Of a stretch of DNA of 7,482 nucleotides, positions 1 to 5,582 are shown in pieces. Origin of the DNA: Deltaproteobacteria bacterium. GTDB taxonomy: Bacteria; Desulfobacterota; Desulfobacteria; Desulfobacterales; JAFDDL01. The DNA lies in NCBI GenBank assembly GCA_019310865.1, contig JAFDDL010000169.1, positions 1 to 7,482 on the forward strand. Reading direction: 5' to 3'. Position numbers and translations under genes: made by a program. The notes below the pieces were generated by a model that made no database searches, was not told the origin of the DNA, and worked only from the letters and a program-made list of their open reading frames with translations. How positions within the stretch are numbered: position 1 is the stretch's first letter; the number at the start of each line of letters is the position of its first letter.

Positions 1-19
1 TGATCTCGTCGATTGGCAT
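1..19 (-). CDS. 5' start of an unidentified gene (partial, runs off left edge)
   Basis: Only the first six codons are visible (MPIDEI). An ATG at 19-17 is preceded on the minus strand by a strong purine-rich ribosome-binding site (AGGGGGA, 4-5 nt away). It begins 66 nt after the stop of the sulfatase on the same strand, and I see no hairpin with a T-run between them, so the two genes could be cotranscribed. Six residues are not enough to name the product. Confidence 0.45.
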
Positions 20-85
20 ATCTTCCCCCTGTTGAATCTAACCGGGTTCAAATGTTTTTTCGTGGCGCGAACCTGGAAGCGCGGA

Positions 86-1657
86 TCAACGCTGCTGCAT
101 TTGTTTCCTTGCTTGCCACTTGAAATCTTCGAAAAGTTTGTCAATGGAATATGAAGTGGGCATCTGTCTGGGCGGAAATTCTCGGAACGTCGACAGGAAC
201 ATTCTGGTCACAGCACCCCCTTGCATAATACGCGGGACGCGTTTATTCCACCATACATTATATGAATTTGAATCGGTATCCGCCAGTTCAAACGGATCGC
301 GACGCAGGTTGAATAGTTTGGGTATCCGCAGCGTAACGAATGGTTCCCGCCAAACATCCATGCGATGTGAACGCTGTTCGGCATAGACCACTTTCCAGTC
401 GCCCACCCGAACACCCACCGGCATGCCATCATCATTGATGTAGTGGAACTCCATTCGAGGTCCTTTTTTAACGTCACCGGTCAGATACGGTATAAAGTTA
501 TAACCGTCCAGATGAACCTTATAGGTTTTATCGCCGATCCGGTGGCCTTGAAGGAGTTTTTTCTTGATATCCGGCTCACCGACTGCAGCCATAACGGTCG
601 GAACCCAGTCCAGGTGGGAGAGGATCTCGTTGGAAACGCTCCCCGCCTGTATTCTGCCGGGCCAGCGGACAATGGCCGGCACCCGGTAAGCACCTTCCCA
701 GTTGGTATTTTTTTCCCCACGAAACGGCGTATTCGCAGCATCCGGGAACATATTGAAATGCGCCCCGTTATCCGTGGAGTAATAAACGATGGTGTTATCG
801 GTCACCCCCAGCGCATCGAGTTTGTCCAGCAGCTCACCAACATGATCGTCATGTTCGAGCATCCCGTCATGATAAAAACCCTGACCCGATCGTCCTAGAG
901 ATTCAGGTTTTACATACGTATAATGATGCATTCGCGTGGAATTAAACCAGACAAAGAAGGGTTTTTTGTCCGTGACGGACTTGTCCATGAACTTCAAGGC
1001 GGCGGCCAGGAACTCTTCATCAACCGTCTCCATACGCTTTCGTGTGAGTGGGCCGGTATCCTCGACGCGGCCATCGGCAAAACTTCGGATTACACCCCGG
1101 GGCGAAAAAGCCTTCTTGAATCTGGGGTCCTTCGGGTAGTCTTCATGTTCCGGTTCCTCTTCGGCGTTCAGGTGATACAGGTTGCCGAAAAATTCGTCAA
1201 ATCCGTGGTTTGTGGGTAAAAACTCATCTTTGTCACCCAGATGGTTTTTACCGAATTGTCCGGTAGCGTACCCGTGCGGTTTCAGCAGCTCCGCCAAGGT
1301 GGGGTCTTCGGACCGGATACCGAGGTCTGCGCCGGCAATGCCGACCTTCGTCAATCCGGTTCGCAGCGGATGCTGGCCGGTGATAAAGGCCGCACGGCCG
1401 GCGGTGCAGCTCTGTTCTGCATAAGCATCGGTGAACATCATGCCCCCTCGGGCAAGCCGGTCGATATTCGGTGTCTTGTATCCGGCCATCCCTTGGTTGT
1501 AGCAGCTGGGATTGAACCAGCCGATATCATCTCCCCATATCACGAGAACATTCGGCTTTTTGGCTGCCGATGCAACATTGATGAAGAAAAAAATCGTTAG
1601 CGCCAATGTAACACCCAAGTAAGACGGAACTTTTTTCAAGACTCTATTGGATAGCAT
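86..1657 (-). CDS. Secreted or periplasmic arylsulfatase (formylglycine-dependent sulfatase)
   Basis: A 523-residue sulfatase of the alkaline phosphatase superfamily, which hydrolyses sulfate esters outside the cytoplasm. Residues 1-31 form a signal peptide: Lys-rich start, hydrophobic core at 14-29, and ASA cleavage site. Visible catalytic elements in order are the metal ligands D43-D44, the maturation motif C84-T-A-G-R88, the active-site K137/H139 in GKNH, H244/H245, the metal ligands D296-N297 in STDNG, and K316 in RGEKN. C84 would be oxidised to formylglycine by FGE or by the radical-SAM enzyme anSME; neither is in this window. The motif has Ala rather than Pro at the third position, which these maturases accept. 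The ATG is set by an AGGAGGG site 4 nt upstream and by the signal peptide. Length is normal for the family. The substrate cannot be deduced. Confidence 0.93.
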   Translation of the reverse strand: MLSNRVLKKVPSYLGVTLALTIFFFINVASAAKKPNVLVIWGDDIGWFNPSCYNQGMAGYKTPNIDRLARGGMMFTDAYAEQSCTAGRAAFITGQHPLRTGLTKVGIAGADLGIRSEDPTLAELLKPHGYATGQFGKNHLGDKDEFLPTNHGFDEFFGNLYHLNAEEEPEHEDYPKDPRFKKAFSPRGVIRSFADGRVEDTGPLTRKRMETVDEEFLAAALKFMDKSVTDKKPFFVWFNSTRMHHYTYVKPESLGRSGQGFYHDGMLEHDDHVGELLDKLDALGVTDNTIVYYSTDNGAHFNMFPDAANTPFRGEKNTNWEGAYRVPAIVRWPGRIQAGSVSNEILSHLDWVPTVMAAVGEPDIKKKLLQGHRIGDKTYKVHLDGYNFIPYLTGDVKKGPRMEFHYINDDGMPVGVRVGDWKVVYAEQRSHRMDVWREPFVTLRIPKLFNLRRDPFELADTDSNSYNVWWNKRVPRIMQGGAVTRMFLSTFREFPPRQMPTSYSIDKLFEDFKWQARKQMQQR

Positions 1658-1661
1658 TTTT

Positions 1662-1668
1662 CCCTCCT
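1662..1668 (-). promoter_or_regulatory. Ribosome-binding site of the arylsulfatase
   Basis: On the minus strand this reads AGGAGGG and sits 4 nt upstream of the ATG at 1657. It is a near-perfect Shine-Dalgarno sequence and fixes the start codon of the sulfatase. Confidence 0.8.
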
Positions 1669-1704
1669 GATGGACAACGACACGAAATCATTACCCATCC
1701 GATA

Positions 1705-1733
1705 ATTATGTATCTTTCTTTGGAAATGGTTAA
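1705..1733 (-). promoter_or_regulatory. Candidate sigma-70-type promoter of the arylsulfatase
   Basis: Reading the minus strand, TTAACC (1733-1728, 4 of 6 consensus bases) is followed after exactly 17 nt by CATAAT (1710-1705, 5 of 6). Transcription would begin near 1698 and leave a leader of about 40 nt before the ATG. Spacing and position are good but the -35 box is weak. In AT-rich DNA such matches also occur by chance. Confidence 0.4.
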
Positions 1734-1776
1734 GGATCCTAAACATGATCTTATGAACCGTTACGATGCCTGACCC

Positions 1777-1801
1777 GATCCTGATCCGATCCCGATCCGA
1801 T
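1777..1801. repeat. 11-bp tandem repeat rich in GATC
   Basis: Two near-identical 11-bp units lie head to tail: GATCCTGATCC (1777-1787) and GATCCCGATCC (1788-1798), differing at one base, followed by a partial GAT. Four GATC tetramers, the Dam methylation target, fall within about 22 bp. No coding role is apparent. It may be a slippage product or a protein-binding site. Confidence 0.6.
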
Positions 1802-1897
1802 TAACAGCAAGTTATGTGCCATTCATGAAGGTGTTCGACCCAATTATGTAATATGCTGTTTTAGTTTAACTTAAATTAATCGCTTGTTAATAACACC

Positions 1898-1909
1898 ACC
1901 ACGCGTGGT
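1898..1909. promoter_or_regulatory. Perfect 12-bp palindrome, possible operator
   Basis: ACCACGCGTGGT is its own reverse complement and stands out as a GC-rich island in a very AT-rich spacer. A dimeric regulator could bind here between the two divergent units. It is too short to be a terminator and no T-run follows it. I do not recognise it as the site of a particular regulator. Confidence 0.35.
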
Positions 1910-2090
1910 TTGATGATAATTCAAACATTGAAAAAGCTTCACTGTATTTGGTAAATTAACATAATAGGGTGAAAAATACAAAATAGTCCGGATTTTCCAT
2001 AGGGGTTGCATTAATAAGATATATATGTTTACATGTCTATATTAATTTGTTGGCCCCAGTCAAGTTTAATTTCATAAAATAGGAAAAACC

Positions 2091-2309
2091 ATGCTACCGG
2101 AATATTTTGAATTTTCTCTGCCGACCAAGCTGGTATATGGAATCGGTATTCTCGGCAACATTACAGATACCATCAAGCCTTTTGGAAAAAGAAAGGCGAT
2201 CCTGGTAACCGACGATCTCTTTTTTGATATAAATCCGCTGTCGTTATCTTCCCTTAAAAAAGCCGCCACCATGGGATATGAGTCGGTGCGGGAATTGGGG
2301 GCGGCATAA
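2091..2309 (+). pseudogene. N-terminal remnant of an iron-containing alcohol dehydrogenase
   Basis: The 72-codon frame opens with MLPEYFEFSLPTKLVYG, then GNI and FGKRKAILVTDD. This is the typical beginning of group III iron-dependent alcohol dehydrogenases, which are normally about 380-400 residues long and reduce aldehydes or oxidise alcohols with NAD(P). Similarity stops at about residue 42 (near 2217). The remaining 30 codons do not continue the family, and the glycine-rich nucleotide loop and the iron-binding His/Asp residues are absent. The tail (SLSSLKKAATMGYESV) faintly recalls sugar-phosphate isomerase/epimerase N-termini, but this is only an impression. A start with AGGA about 6 nt upstream survives, so a short peptide could still be made. 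The frame runs 32 bases into the first ORF of the broken sulfatase. Confidence 0.7.
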
Positions 2310-3567
2310 CAGGGTGCTCCCGGTCCCCCGAAAATCTGCCGGCGCTGATTCCGATGTCGGACCGCCCCAAACTAAAACCGCCGTTATCGGCAAAACCCAT
2401 TTTTTCACCATATCGGCAAAGACGTTCTCCTTTTCAATCATGAAATGGGGCATGGATAGTCGAGAAAAAGATCATTTCGTCCGCTCCCTGGGATACGATG
2501 ACGTCGTTGAAGAATTTGACCAGTATCTTCATGCGTATGACAGGTTCGGTGTCAATGTTTATACGCCCTATTCCGATTATCTGAGGGAGAAGGGAAGCCT
2601 TGAGAAATATCAGGAGCAAATCAAGAGTGTATGGCGCTATACGCCGACGCAGTGGGACGGACAGACGAGTGTTGGGTCCCAGGAAGAAGACGAGACCTCG
2701 TTTCTCACCCGGCAGGCAACGAACTGGCTGAAACAACAGGACGGGAGTCGGCCGTTTTTCCTCAATGTCGGTTATGTGGCTCCCCATTCTCCATACATCT
2801 CCGACCCGATATGGGCCGATTTTTACAAAGACGCGGAAATCCCCCACGGTTCCCAAACGGCCCCTGAGAAGGTAAATGAATTGTGGGGACGATACCTGGG
2901 TACGCGTTTCAAAAAAAGCAATTCCCATCTTCTGACCGCGGACTATATTCGAAACTCCGCGCGTCAATACTACGGCAGGGTTTCGTTGATCGATCAAGGC
3001 ATTGGCGACATTGTCCGAACGCTTGAGGAACAGGGTGTGGCGGACAACACCTGGATCGTCTATTCTGCGGATCACGGGGAAATGATGGGGGATTACAAGC
3101 TGATGGAAAAGCAGGTCTTTTATAAACAGTCGGTCCGGGTCCCCACGATTATCCGCCCGCCGAAAGCGGTCTCCCCCAAAACGGTGGACGATATGGTTGA
3201 AGGGATCGATCTGCCGGCAACGATTCTCGATATCGCAGGGGCCGAACCGCTTCCCCAATCTTCCGGACAGTCCCTGGTGCCGATCTTGAATGGGGAGCGG
3301 TCAAAAAAGGAGTTCGCCTTCAGCGAACTGGGGCAGCGCGTTGCCGACAAAGACGGGGTGAGGGACAAAAAGAAACGATGGAATTTTGTCAGCGCCGCCA
3401 ATCAACGGTACCGATTGACCTACGAGACAACAACGAAAACACCTTGCGAATTCTTTGATCTGCAGGAAGACCCGGACGAACTGCATAACCGGATCAATGA
3501 TCCGGCATCGGAAAATTTTCGCAAGGAGATGATTAACGATCTGATCCTGCCGCATATGGCGACATAA
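2278..3567 (+). pseudogene. Sulfatase lacking its N-terminal catalytic third (remnant)
   Basis: A 429-codon open frame whose sulfatase similarity starts near codon 33 (about 2374) at TKTAVIGKTHFF. It retains the active-site K39/H41 (GKTH), H170 (VAPHSPY), the late metal site D265-H266 (YSADHGEMMGDY), K278 and a complete C-terminal domain ending in a natural stop. It lacks the first metal-binding Asp pair, the CxPSR/CxAxR formylglycine cysteine and any signal peptide, so it should be inactive as a sulfatase. The first 30 codons look like junk read through a junction with the dehydrogenase fragment. The one-base-shifted frame contains PENLPALIP at the spacing expected just upstream of KTAVIGK in intact sulfatases, which suggests an added frameshift. 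It belongs to a different subfamily from the intact arylsulfatase at 86-1657. The body is undamaged, so the decay is recent or the fragment is retained. Confidence 0.8.
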
Positions 3568-3604
3568 ACGGCGGGTTGTGTCCCGGATCTTGGTTCGTCA
3601 TTTT
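3523..3604 (+). repeat. Direct repeat, left copy (sulfatase 3' end and flank)
   Basis: This stretch covers the last 14 codons of the broken sulfatase, its stop and 37 bases beyond. It matches 5569-5649 in the same orientation. By hand alignment the first 70 bases differ by two substitutions and one single-base gap, and the remaining 12 by three more substitutions. Identity begins abruptly at AAGGAGATG. The two copies bracket the toxin-antitoxin island. Confidence 0.92.
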
Positions 3605-3652
3605 AATGGCGTCCCCCTCTTTATTTTACAGGCATGAGAATCGCAGTCGGCT

Positions 3653-3675
3653 CTAACGCTCTTGTTCGCGCTTAG
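3653..3675. other. Hairpin overlapping the antitoxin stop codon
   Basis: CTAACGC (3653-3659) can pair with GCGCTTAG (3668-3675), with one bulged base and an 8-nt loop. It overlaps the TAA of the minus-strand XRE antitoxin. On that strand no T-run follows the hairpin, so it is not a standard terminator. It could protect the 3' end of the transcript or be incidental. Confidence 0.3.
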
Positions 3676-4028
3676 GAGATTCTGTCAACGTTGATGTGAA
3701 GAATTTTGGCGATACGTTTTGCCATTGACGGTGAAAGCCTGCGCTTACCTCGTTCATAATCACTAATCATATTCTGTCGGATACCAAGTTTCTCGGCGAG
3801 CTGTGCTTGCGACAGGTTTGCCTTAAGCCTAGCACCTGAAAGAAGGTTACCAATTCTGTTTGACTGCATTTCTTTCCAAAAATCAGTCTCTTCAACTGCA
3901 ATACTCTCAGAACTATCGGATGTGAGAATACGAACCTCGAATTTTTTGCTAATCCATTCGATGAGTTCATCAACATGCTCACCCTGAAGGGATATCTCAA
4001 TACGGGGCTTTTTCACGAGAGCCAACAT
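3672..4028 (-). CDS. XRE-family antitoxin of a RelE/XRE toxin-antitoxin pair
   Basis: A 118-residue DNA-binding protein expected to neutralise the toxin encoded just upstream and to repress their shared promoter. Residues 59-113 form a Cro/C1-type helix-turn-helix: LLSGARLKANLSQAQLAEKLG followed by the recognition region IRQNMISDYERG (83-94). Residues 1-55 form a separate segment with EISLQGEHVDELIEWISKKFEV, likely the toxin-binding part. I place the start at the ATG at 4028 because GAGGTG lies 4 nt upstream; a TTG at 4040 would add four residues but has no such site. The gene overlaps the toxin stop by 32 nt, so translation is likely coupled. The toxin-first order is as in HigBA systems. Confidence 0.88.
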   Translation of the reverse strand: MLALVKKPRIEISLQGEHVDELIEWISKKFEVRILTSDSSESIAVEETDFWKEMQSNRIGNLLSGARLKANLSQAQLAEKLGIRQNMISDYERGKRRLSPSMAKRIAKILHINVDRIS

Positions 4029-4263
4029 AATACACCTCAATTTCTATTTCCCCTTGCTGATAAGTCCAACACGCCACATAGCGATAATTTAAATGACAAT
4101 GGTATTTCCCATCGCCCAAGGGGGAAAAATTATTCCAGCTTTTTTGGATTGGGCCGATTGCTTTAAGATCCTCAATCAATAAAAACAACAACTTCCGAAC
4201 ATTTACGGGTAGCTTTTTCAGCCCACGGTTAGCTTTCTTCTTGATTTTGAGCTTATATTGCAC
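3997..4263 (-). CDS. RelE/ParE-superfamily toxin (GTG start)
   Basis: An 88-residue basic protein. The Lys-rich start (MQYKLKIKKKANRGLKKLP), a helical middle, and the C-terminal beta-strand core (HCHLNYRYVACW, then EIEVYYVGSREKAPY) match the small RelE-type 'cytotoxic translational repressor' family, whose members act on ribosome-bound mRNA. The ending YYVGSREKAPY is typical of family members paired with XRE antitoxins. The start is GTG: no ATG lies in a suitable place, and the family N-terminus begins exactly here. No Shine-Dalgarno site is visible upstream, and the predicted transcription start falls on the GTG itself, so the message may be leaderless. The mode of action (ribosome-dependent RNase) is inferred from the family. 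Confidence 0.85.
   Translation of the reverse strand: MQYKLKIKKKANRGLKKLPVNVRKLLFLLIEDLKAIGPIQKSWNNFSPLGDGKYHCHLNYRYVACWTYQQGEIEIEVYYVGSREKAPY
4033..4038 (-). promoter_or_regulatory. Ribosome-binding site of the XRE antitoxin
   Basis: GAGGTG on the minus strand, 4 nt before the ATG at 4028 and inside the toxin coding sequence. It decides between the ATG start and the alternative TTG at 4040, and gives the antitoxin a much better initiation signal than its toxin has. Confidence 0.7.
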
Positions 4264-4298
4264 TTAGTTATAATATAACCCTATATGGTAATAGTCAA
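4263..4298 (-). promoter_or_regulatory. Toxin-antitoxin promoter with overlapping palindrome
   Basis: On the minus strand TTGACT (4298-4293, 5 of 6 consensus bases) is followed after exactly 17 nt by TATTAT (4275-4270). The expected transcription start is about 4263, which is the first base of the toxin GTG. The -10 box lies within a palindrome, GTTAT-AAT-ATAAC on the plus strand (4267-4279). A palindrome there would suit autorepression by the XRE antitoxin, the usual control of such operons. Confidence 0.6.
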
Positions 4299-4333
4299 GG
4301 AATATTTTAATAGGCGCGAACGCAGAGCTTTTT

Positions 4334-4528
4334 TTATTGTTCGGAAAATCGTTCTCTGGATTCTTTAACCGCATTAAGAATGTCTCTCGTGGTTGCTTTG
4401 GTTTTTATGCCTGGTACATCAAATGGTGATTTTTTACTTTCATAAATGTCCCCCTTTTTTCCCCTGTCTGTTGAAAGCATGTTGATTAAACACATAAAAT
4501 GCTGTAATTTTCCAATAGAACCTGACAT
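4334..4528 (-). CDS. Small ORF with an antitoxin-like C-terminus, possibly an orphan
   Basis: A 64-residue frame lying between the two toxin-antitoxin pairs and divergent from the UPF0175 gene, with 52 bp between starts. The C-terminal half (FDVPGIKTKATTRDILNAVKESRER) resembles tails of small type II antitoxins, with a short helix rich in charged residues, but I cannot assign a family. The N-terminal half is nondescript. No good ribosome-binding site precedes the ATG at 4528 or the later Met codon, and no partner toxin follows on the minus strand. It is either a weakly expressed small gene or the remnant of a third module. Confidence 0.4.
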   Translation of the reverse strand: MSGSIGKLQHFMCLINMLSTDRGKKGDIYESKKSPFDVPGIKTKATTRDILNAVKESRERFSEQ

Positions 4529-4580
4529 AAAATCGAAAAGGATTGCCTAATAGTCAAAACGAATAACATTTGAGGTTGTT

Positions 4581-4838
4581 ATGGACTCTTCAGTTAGAGA
4601 AATAAAAATCGAGTTGCCCGTCAATGTTTTGTTGTCAACCAATATCAGTGAACAACAACTCGCTAAGGAAATGAGAGAGGAACTGGCATTCAAATATTTT
4701 GCAGAAGGCCGACTCTCAAGCGGTACTGCCGCGAAACTGGCCGGCATGACACGATTTTCATTCCTAATAAAAGCAGGTGAAAAAAAAATCGAGTGGCTCC
4801 CCTTCAGTAACGATGAATTGAAAAGGGAATTGGCCTGA
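4581..4838 (+). CDS. UPF0175-family antitoxin
   Basis: An 85-residue protein with the UPF0175 layout: an N-terminal strand (REIKIELP), a helical LAKEMREELAFKYFAEGRLSSGTAAKLAGMTRFSF block at about 27-61 that forms a winged-helix-like DNA-binding element, and an acidic tail (FSNDELKRELA). UPF0175 proteins are commonly paired with DUF3368 PIN toxins and act as their antitoxin and repressor; here the PIN gene starts one base after the stop. The ATG at 4581 follows a GAGG about 6 nt upstream. The two genes form a clear operon. Regulation by binding its own upstream region is inferred. Confidence 0.85.
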   Translation: MDSSVREIKIELPVNVLLSTNISEQQLAKEMREELAFKYFAEGRLSSGTAAKLAGMTRFSFLIKAGEKKIEWLPFSNDELKRELA

Positions 4839-4839
4839 T

Positions 4840-5316
4840 ATGAAGGTGATTTGCAACACGACGCCATTGATAGCACTCTCATCCATAGGTGAAATTGACC
4901 TGCTGGAAAAGGTTTACTCAACCGTAATGGTACCAAAGGCGGTTGTTGATGAAATCATGGTGGGTGGCAAGATTCATGTCCCGAAACTTGCCCATCTTGC
5001 ATGGATTGAAGTTGTACCAAACATCACCTCGTTTGAGGACAGGCTCTTGTACCAGCTTGATTACGGGGAACGACAAGTTGTCTTAAACGCTCTGAAGTTA
5101 AAGGCTGATTTAACCTTAATAGATGATCGGGTCGCAAGAAATATTGCAGAATATTTTGGGCTTACCGTGAAAGGCACACTTGGATTGTTGGTCGACGCAA
5201 AGCGAAAAAGCCTGATTTCTTCTTTCAAGAAAAAGGCTATAAAAATGAAGAATCAGGGAATATATTTTTCTGACAAATTAATTGAGGCAATTGCCTCCTC
5301 GTTGGGAGAGCATTAA
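4840..5316 (+). CDS. PIN-domain toxin, DUF3368 family (VapC-like ribonuclease)
   Basis: A 158-residue PIN domain protein, expected to be a metal-dependent RNase that blocks growth when its antitoxin is lost. Family landmarks are the first strand VICNTTPLIAL (4-13), E38 in VVDEIM, the LDYGERQVV motif with E77 (73-81) and LIDDRVAR with D95/D96 (93-100). Position 6, where classical VapC has the first catalytic Asp (SDTSPL), is Asn; NTSPL-like versions are seen in the DUF3368 branch, so this need not mean loss of activity. The start overlaps nothing but is only one base from the antitoxin stop, and its own ribosome-binding site is weak, which suggests translational coupling. A strong hairpin follows 33 nt downstream. 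Confidence 0.87.
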   Translation: MKVICNTTPLIALSSIGEIDLLEKVYSTVMVPKAVVDEIMVGGKIHVPKLAHLAWIEVVPNITSFEDRLLYQLDYGERQVVLNALKLKADLTLIDDRVARNIAEYFGLTVKGTLGLLVDAKRKSLISSFKKKAIKMKNQGIYFSDKLIEAIASSLGEH

Positions 5317-5348
5317 TCTAAACGCCATAGAGATAAACACCAGTACTT

Positions 5349-5399
5349 CGGTCTTAATCGACCGGTTTTCCCCTAAAACTGGCCGATTATGACCGTTTT
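5349..5399 (+). terminator. Large hairpin terminator after the PIN toxin
   Basis: Two 21-base arms (5349-5369 and 5375-5395) pair at 18 positions, plus a G-U wobble, around a 5-nt loop CCCCT. TTTTA follows directly, and a second T-run comes at 5407-5411. An alternative stem of CCCTAAAAC (5371-5379) with GTTTTAGGG (5395-5403) leads into that second T-run. The T-runs are only on the plus-strand side, so it should end the UPF0175-PIN operon. The length is unusual for a plain terminator, so it might also be a REP-like or mobile palindromic element. Confidence 0.75.
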
Positions 5400-5444
5400 A
5401 GGGATGTTTTTACGCTATTTTTGTCGCAATATCAATCACTTAGC

Positions 5445-5582
5445 GTGGCCCGACCCTCAACTCCTCAACTCCTCGGCGACCCTCAGCTCCTCGGGTGCAA
5501 CGAGCCCGAACTGCATCGGATCCTAAATGCCTACGGCATTGAAGCCAACACAGCGTATACGGCTGACAAAGGAGATGATTAA
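5445..5582 (+). other. Open-frame remnant upstream of the right repeat
   Basis: A frame open from 5358 reads from GTG 5445 as VARPSTPQLLGDPQLLG, then CNEPELHRILNAYGIEANTA, and ends at TAA 5580-5582, inside the repeated sulfatase tail but in another frame. There is no ribosome-binding site and I do not recognise the peptide. The ELH.RI.N string is faintly similar to ELHNRIN at the same relative place in the broken sulfatase, which might be distant homology or chance. It is probably not a functional gene. A 6-bp hairpin (5526-5531 with 5535-5540) lies within it. Confidence 0.3.
5452..5494. repeat. Short imperfect direct repeats (CTCAACTCCTC type)
   Basis: GACCCTCAACTCCTC at 5452-5466 recurs with one change at 5478-5492, and AACTCCTC recurs at 5467-5474 between them. 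The cluster is C-rich and lacks G on one strand, unlike its surroundings. It lies between the toxin terminator and the right copy of the sulfatase-tail repeat, so it may mark a junction. Confidence 0.6.

Larger units (their letters stand above)
1734..2090. other. AT-rich spacer between divergent genes, no gene found
   Basis: No convincing coding sequence is seen on either strand. The stretch contains a GATC-rich 11-bp tandem repeat (1777-1801) and a perfect 12-bp palindrome (1898-1909), and is otherwise strongly AT-rich, for example around 2010-2045. An AGGA at about 2081-2084 precedes the ATG at 2091. The dehydrogenase remnant must once have had a promoter here, but I could not pick a convincing -35/-10 pair. 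Confidence 0.5.

Noticed and set aside
443..898. A 151-codon plus-strand open frame opposite the arylsulfatase
   Set aside because: It is antisense to conserved sulfatase catalytic sequence and has no family features.
1985..2015. Possible sigma-54 promoter (TTGCA at about 2006) before the dehydrogenase remnant
   Set aside because: The upstream GG pair is at the wrong distance from the GC pair for a -24/-12 promoter.
2434..3258. A 274-codon open frame on the minus strand opposite the broken sulfatase
   Set aside because: It resembles no known family, has no ribosome-binding site that I can see, and lies wholly antisense to clear sulfatase sequence; it is a codon-usage shadow.
3640..3690. Possible integron attC site (CTCTAACGC and GCGTTAG-like strings near the XRE antitoxin stop)
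   Set aside because: The core sites do not match the attC consensus at both ends, no second attC is found beyond the next module, and no integrase is present.
4029..4040. Extended antitoxin start at TTG 4040
   Set aside because: The TTG lacks a ribosome-binding site, whereas the ATG at 4028 has GAGGTG 4 nt upstream; the TTG itself overlaps that site.
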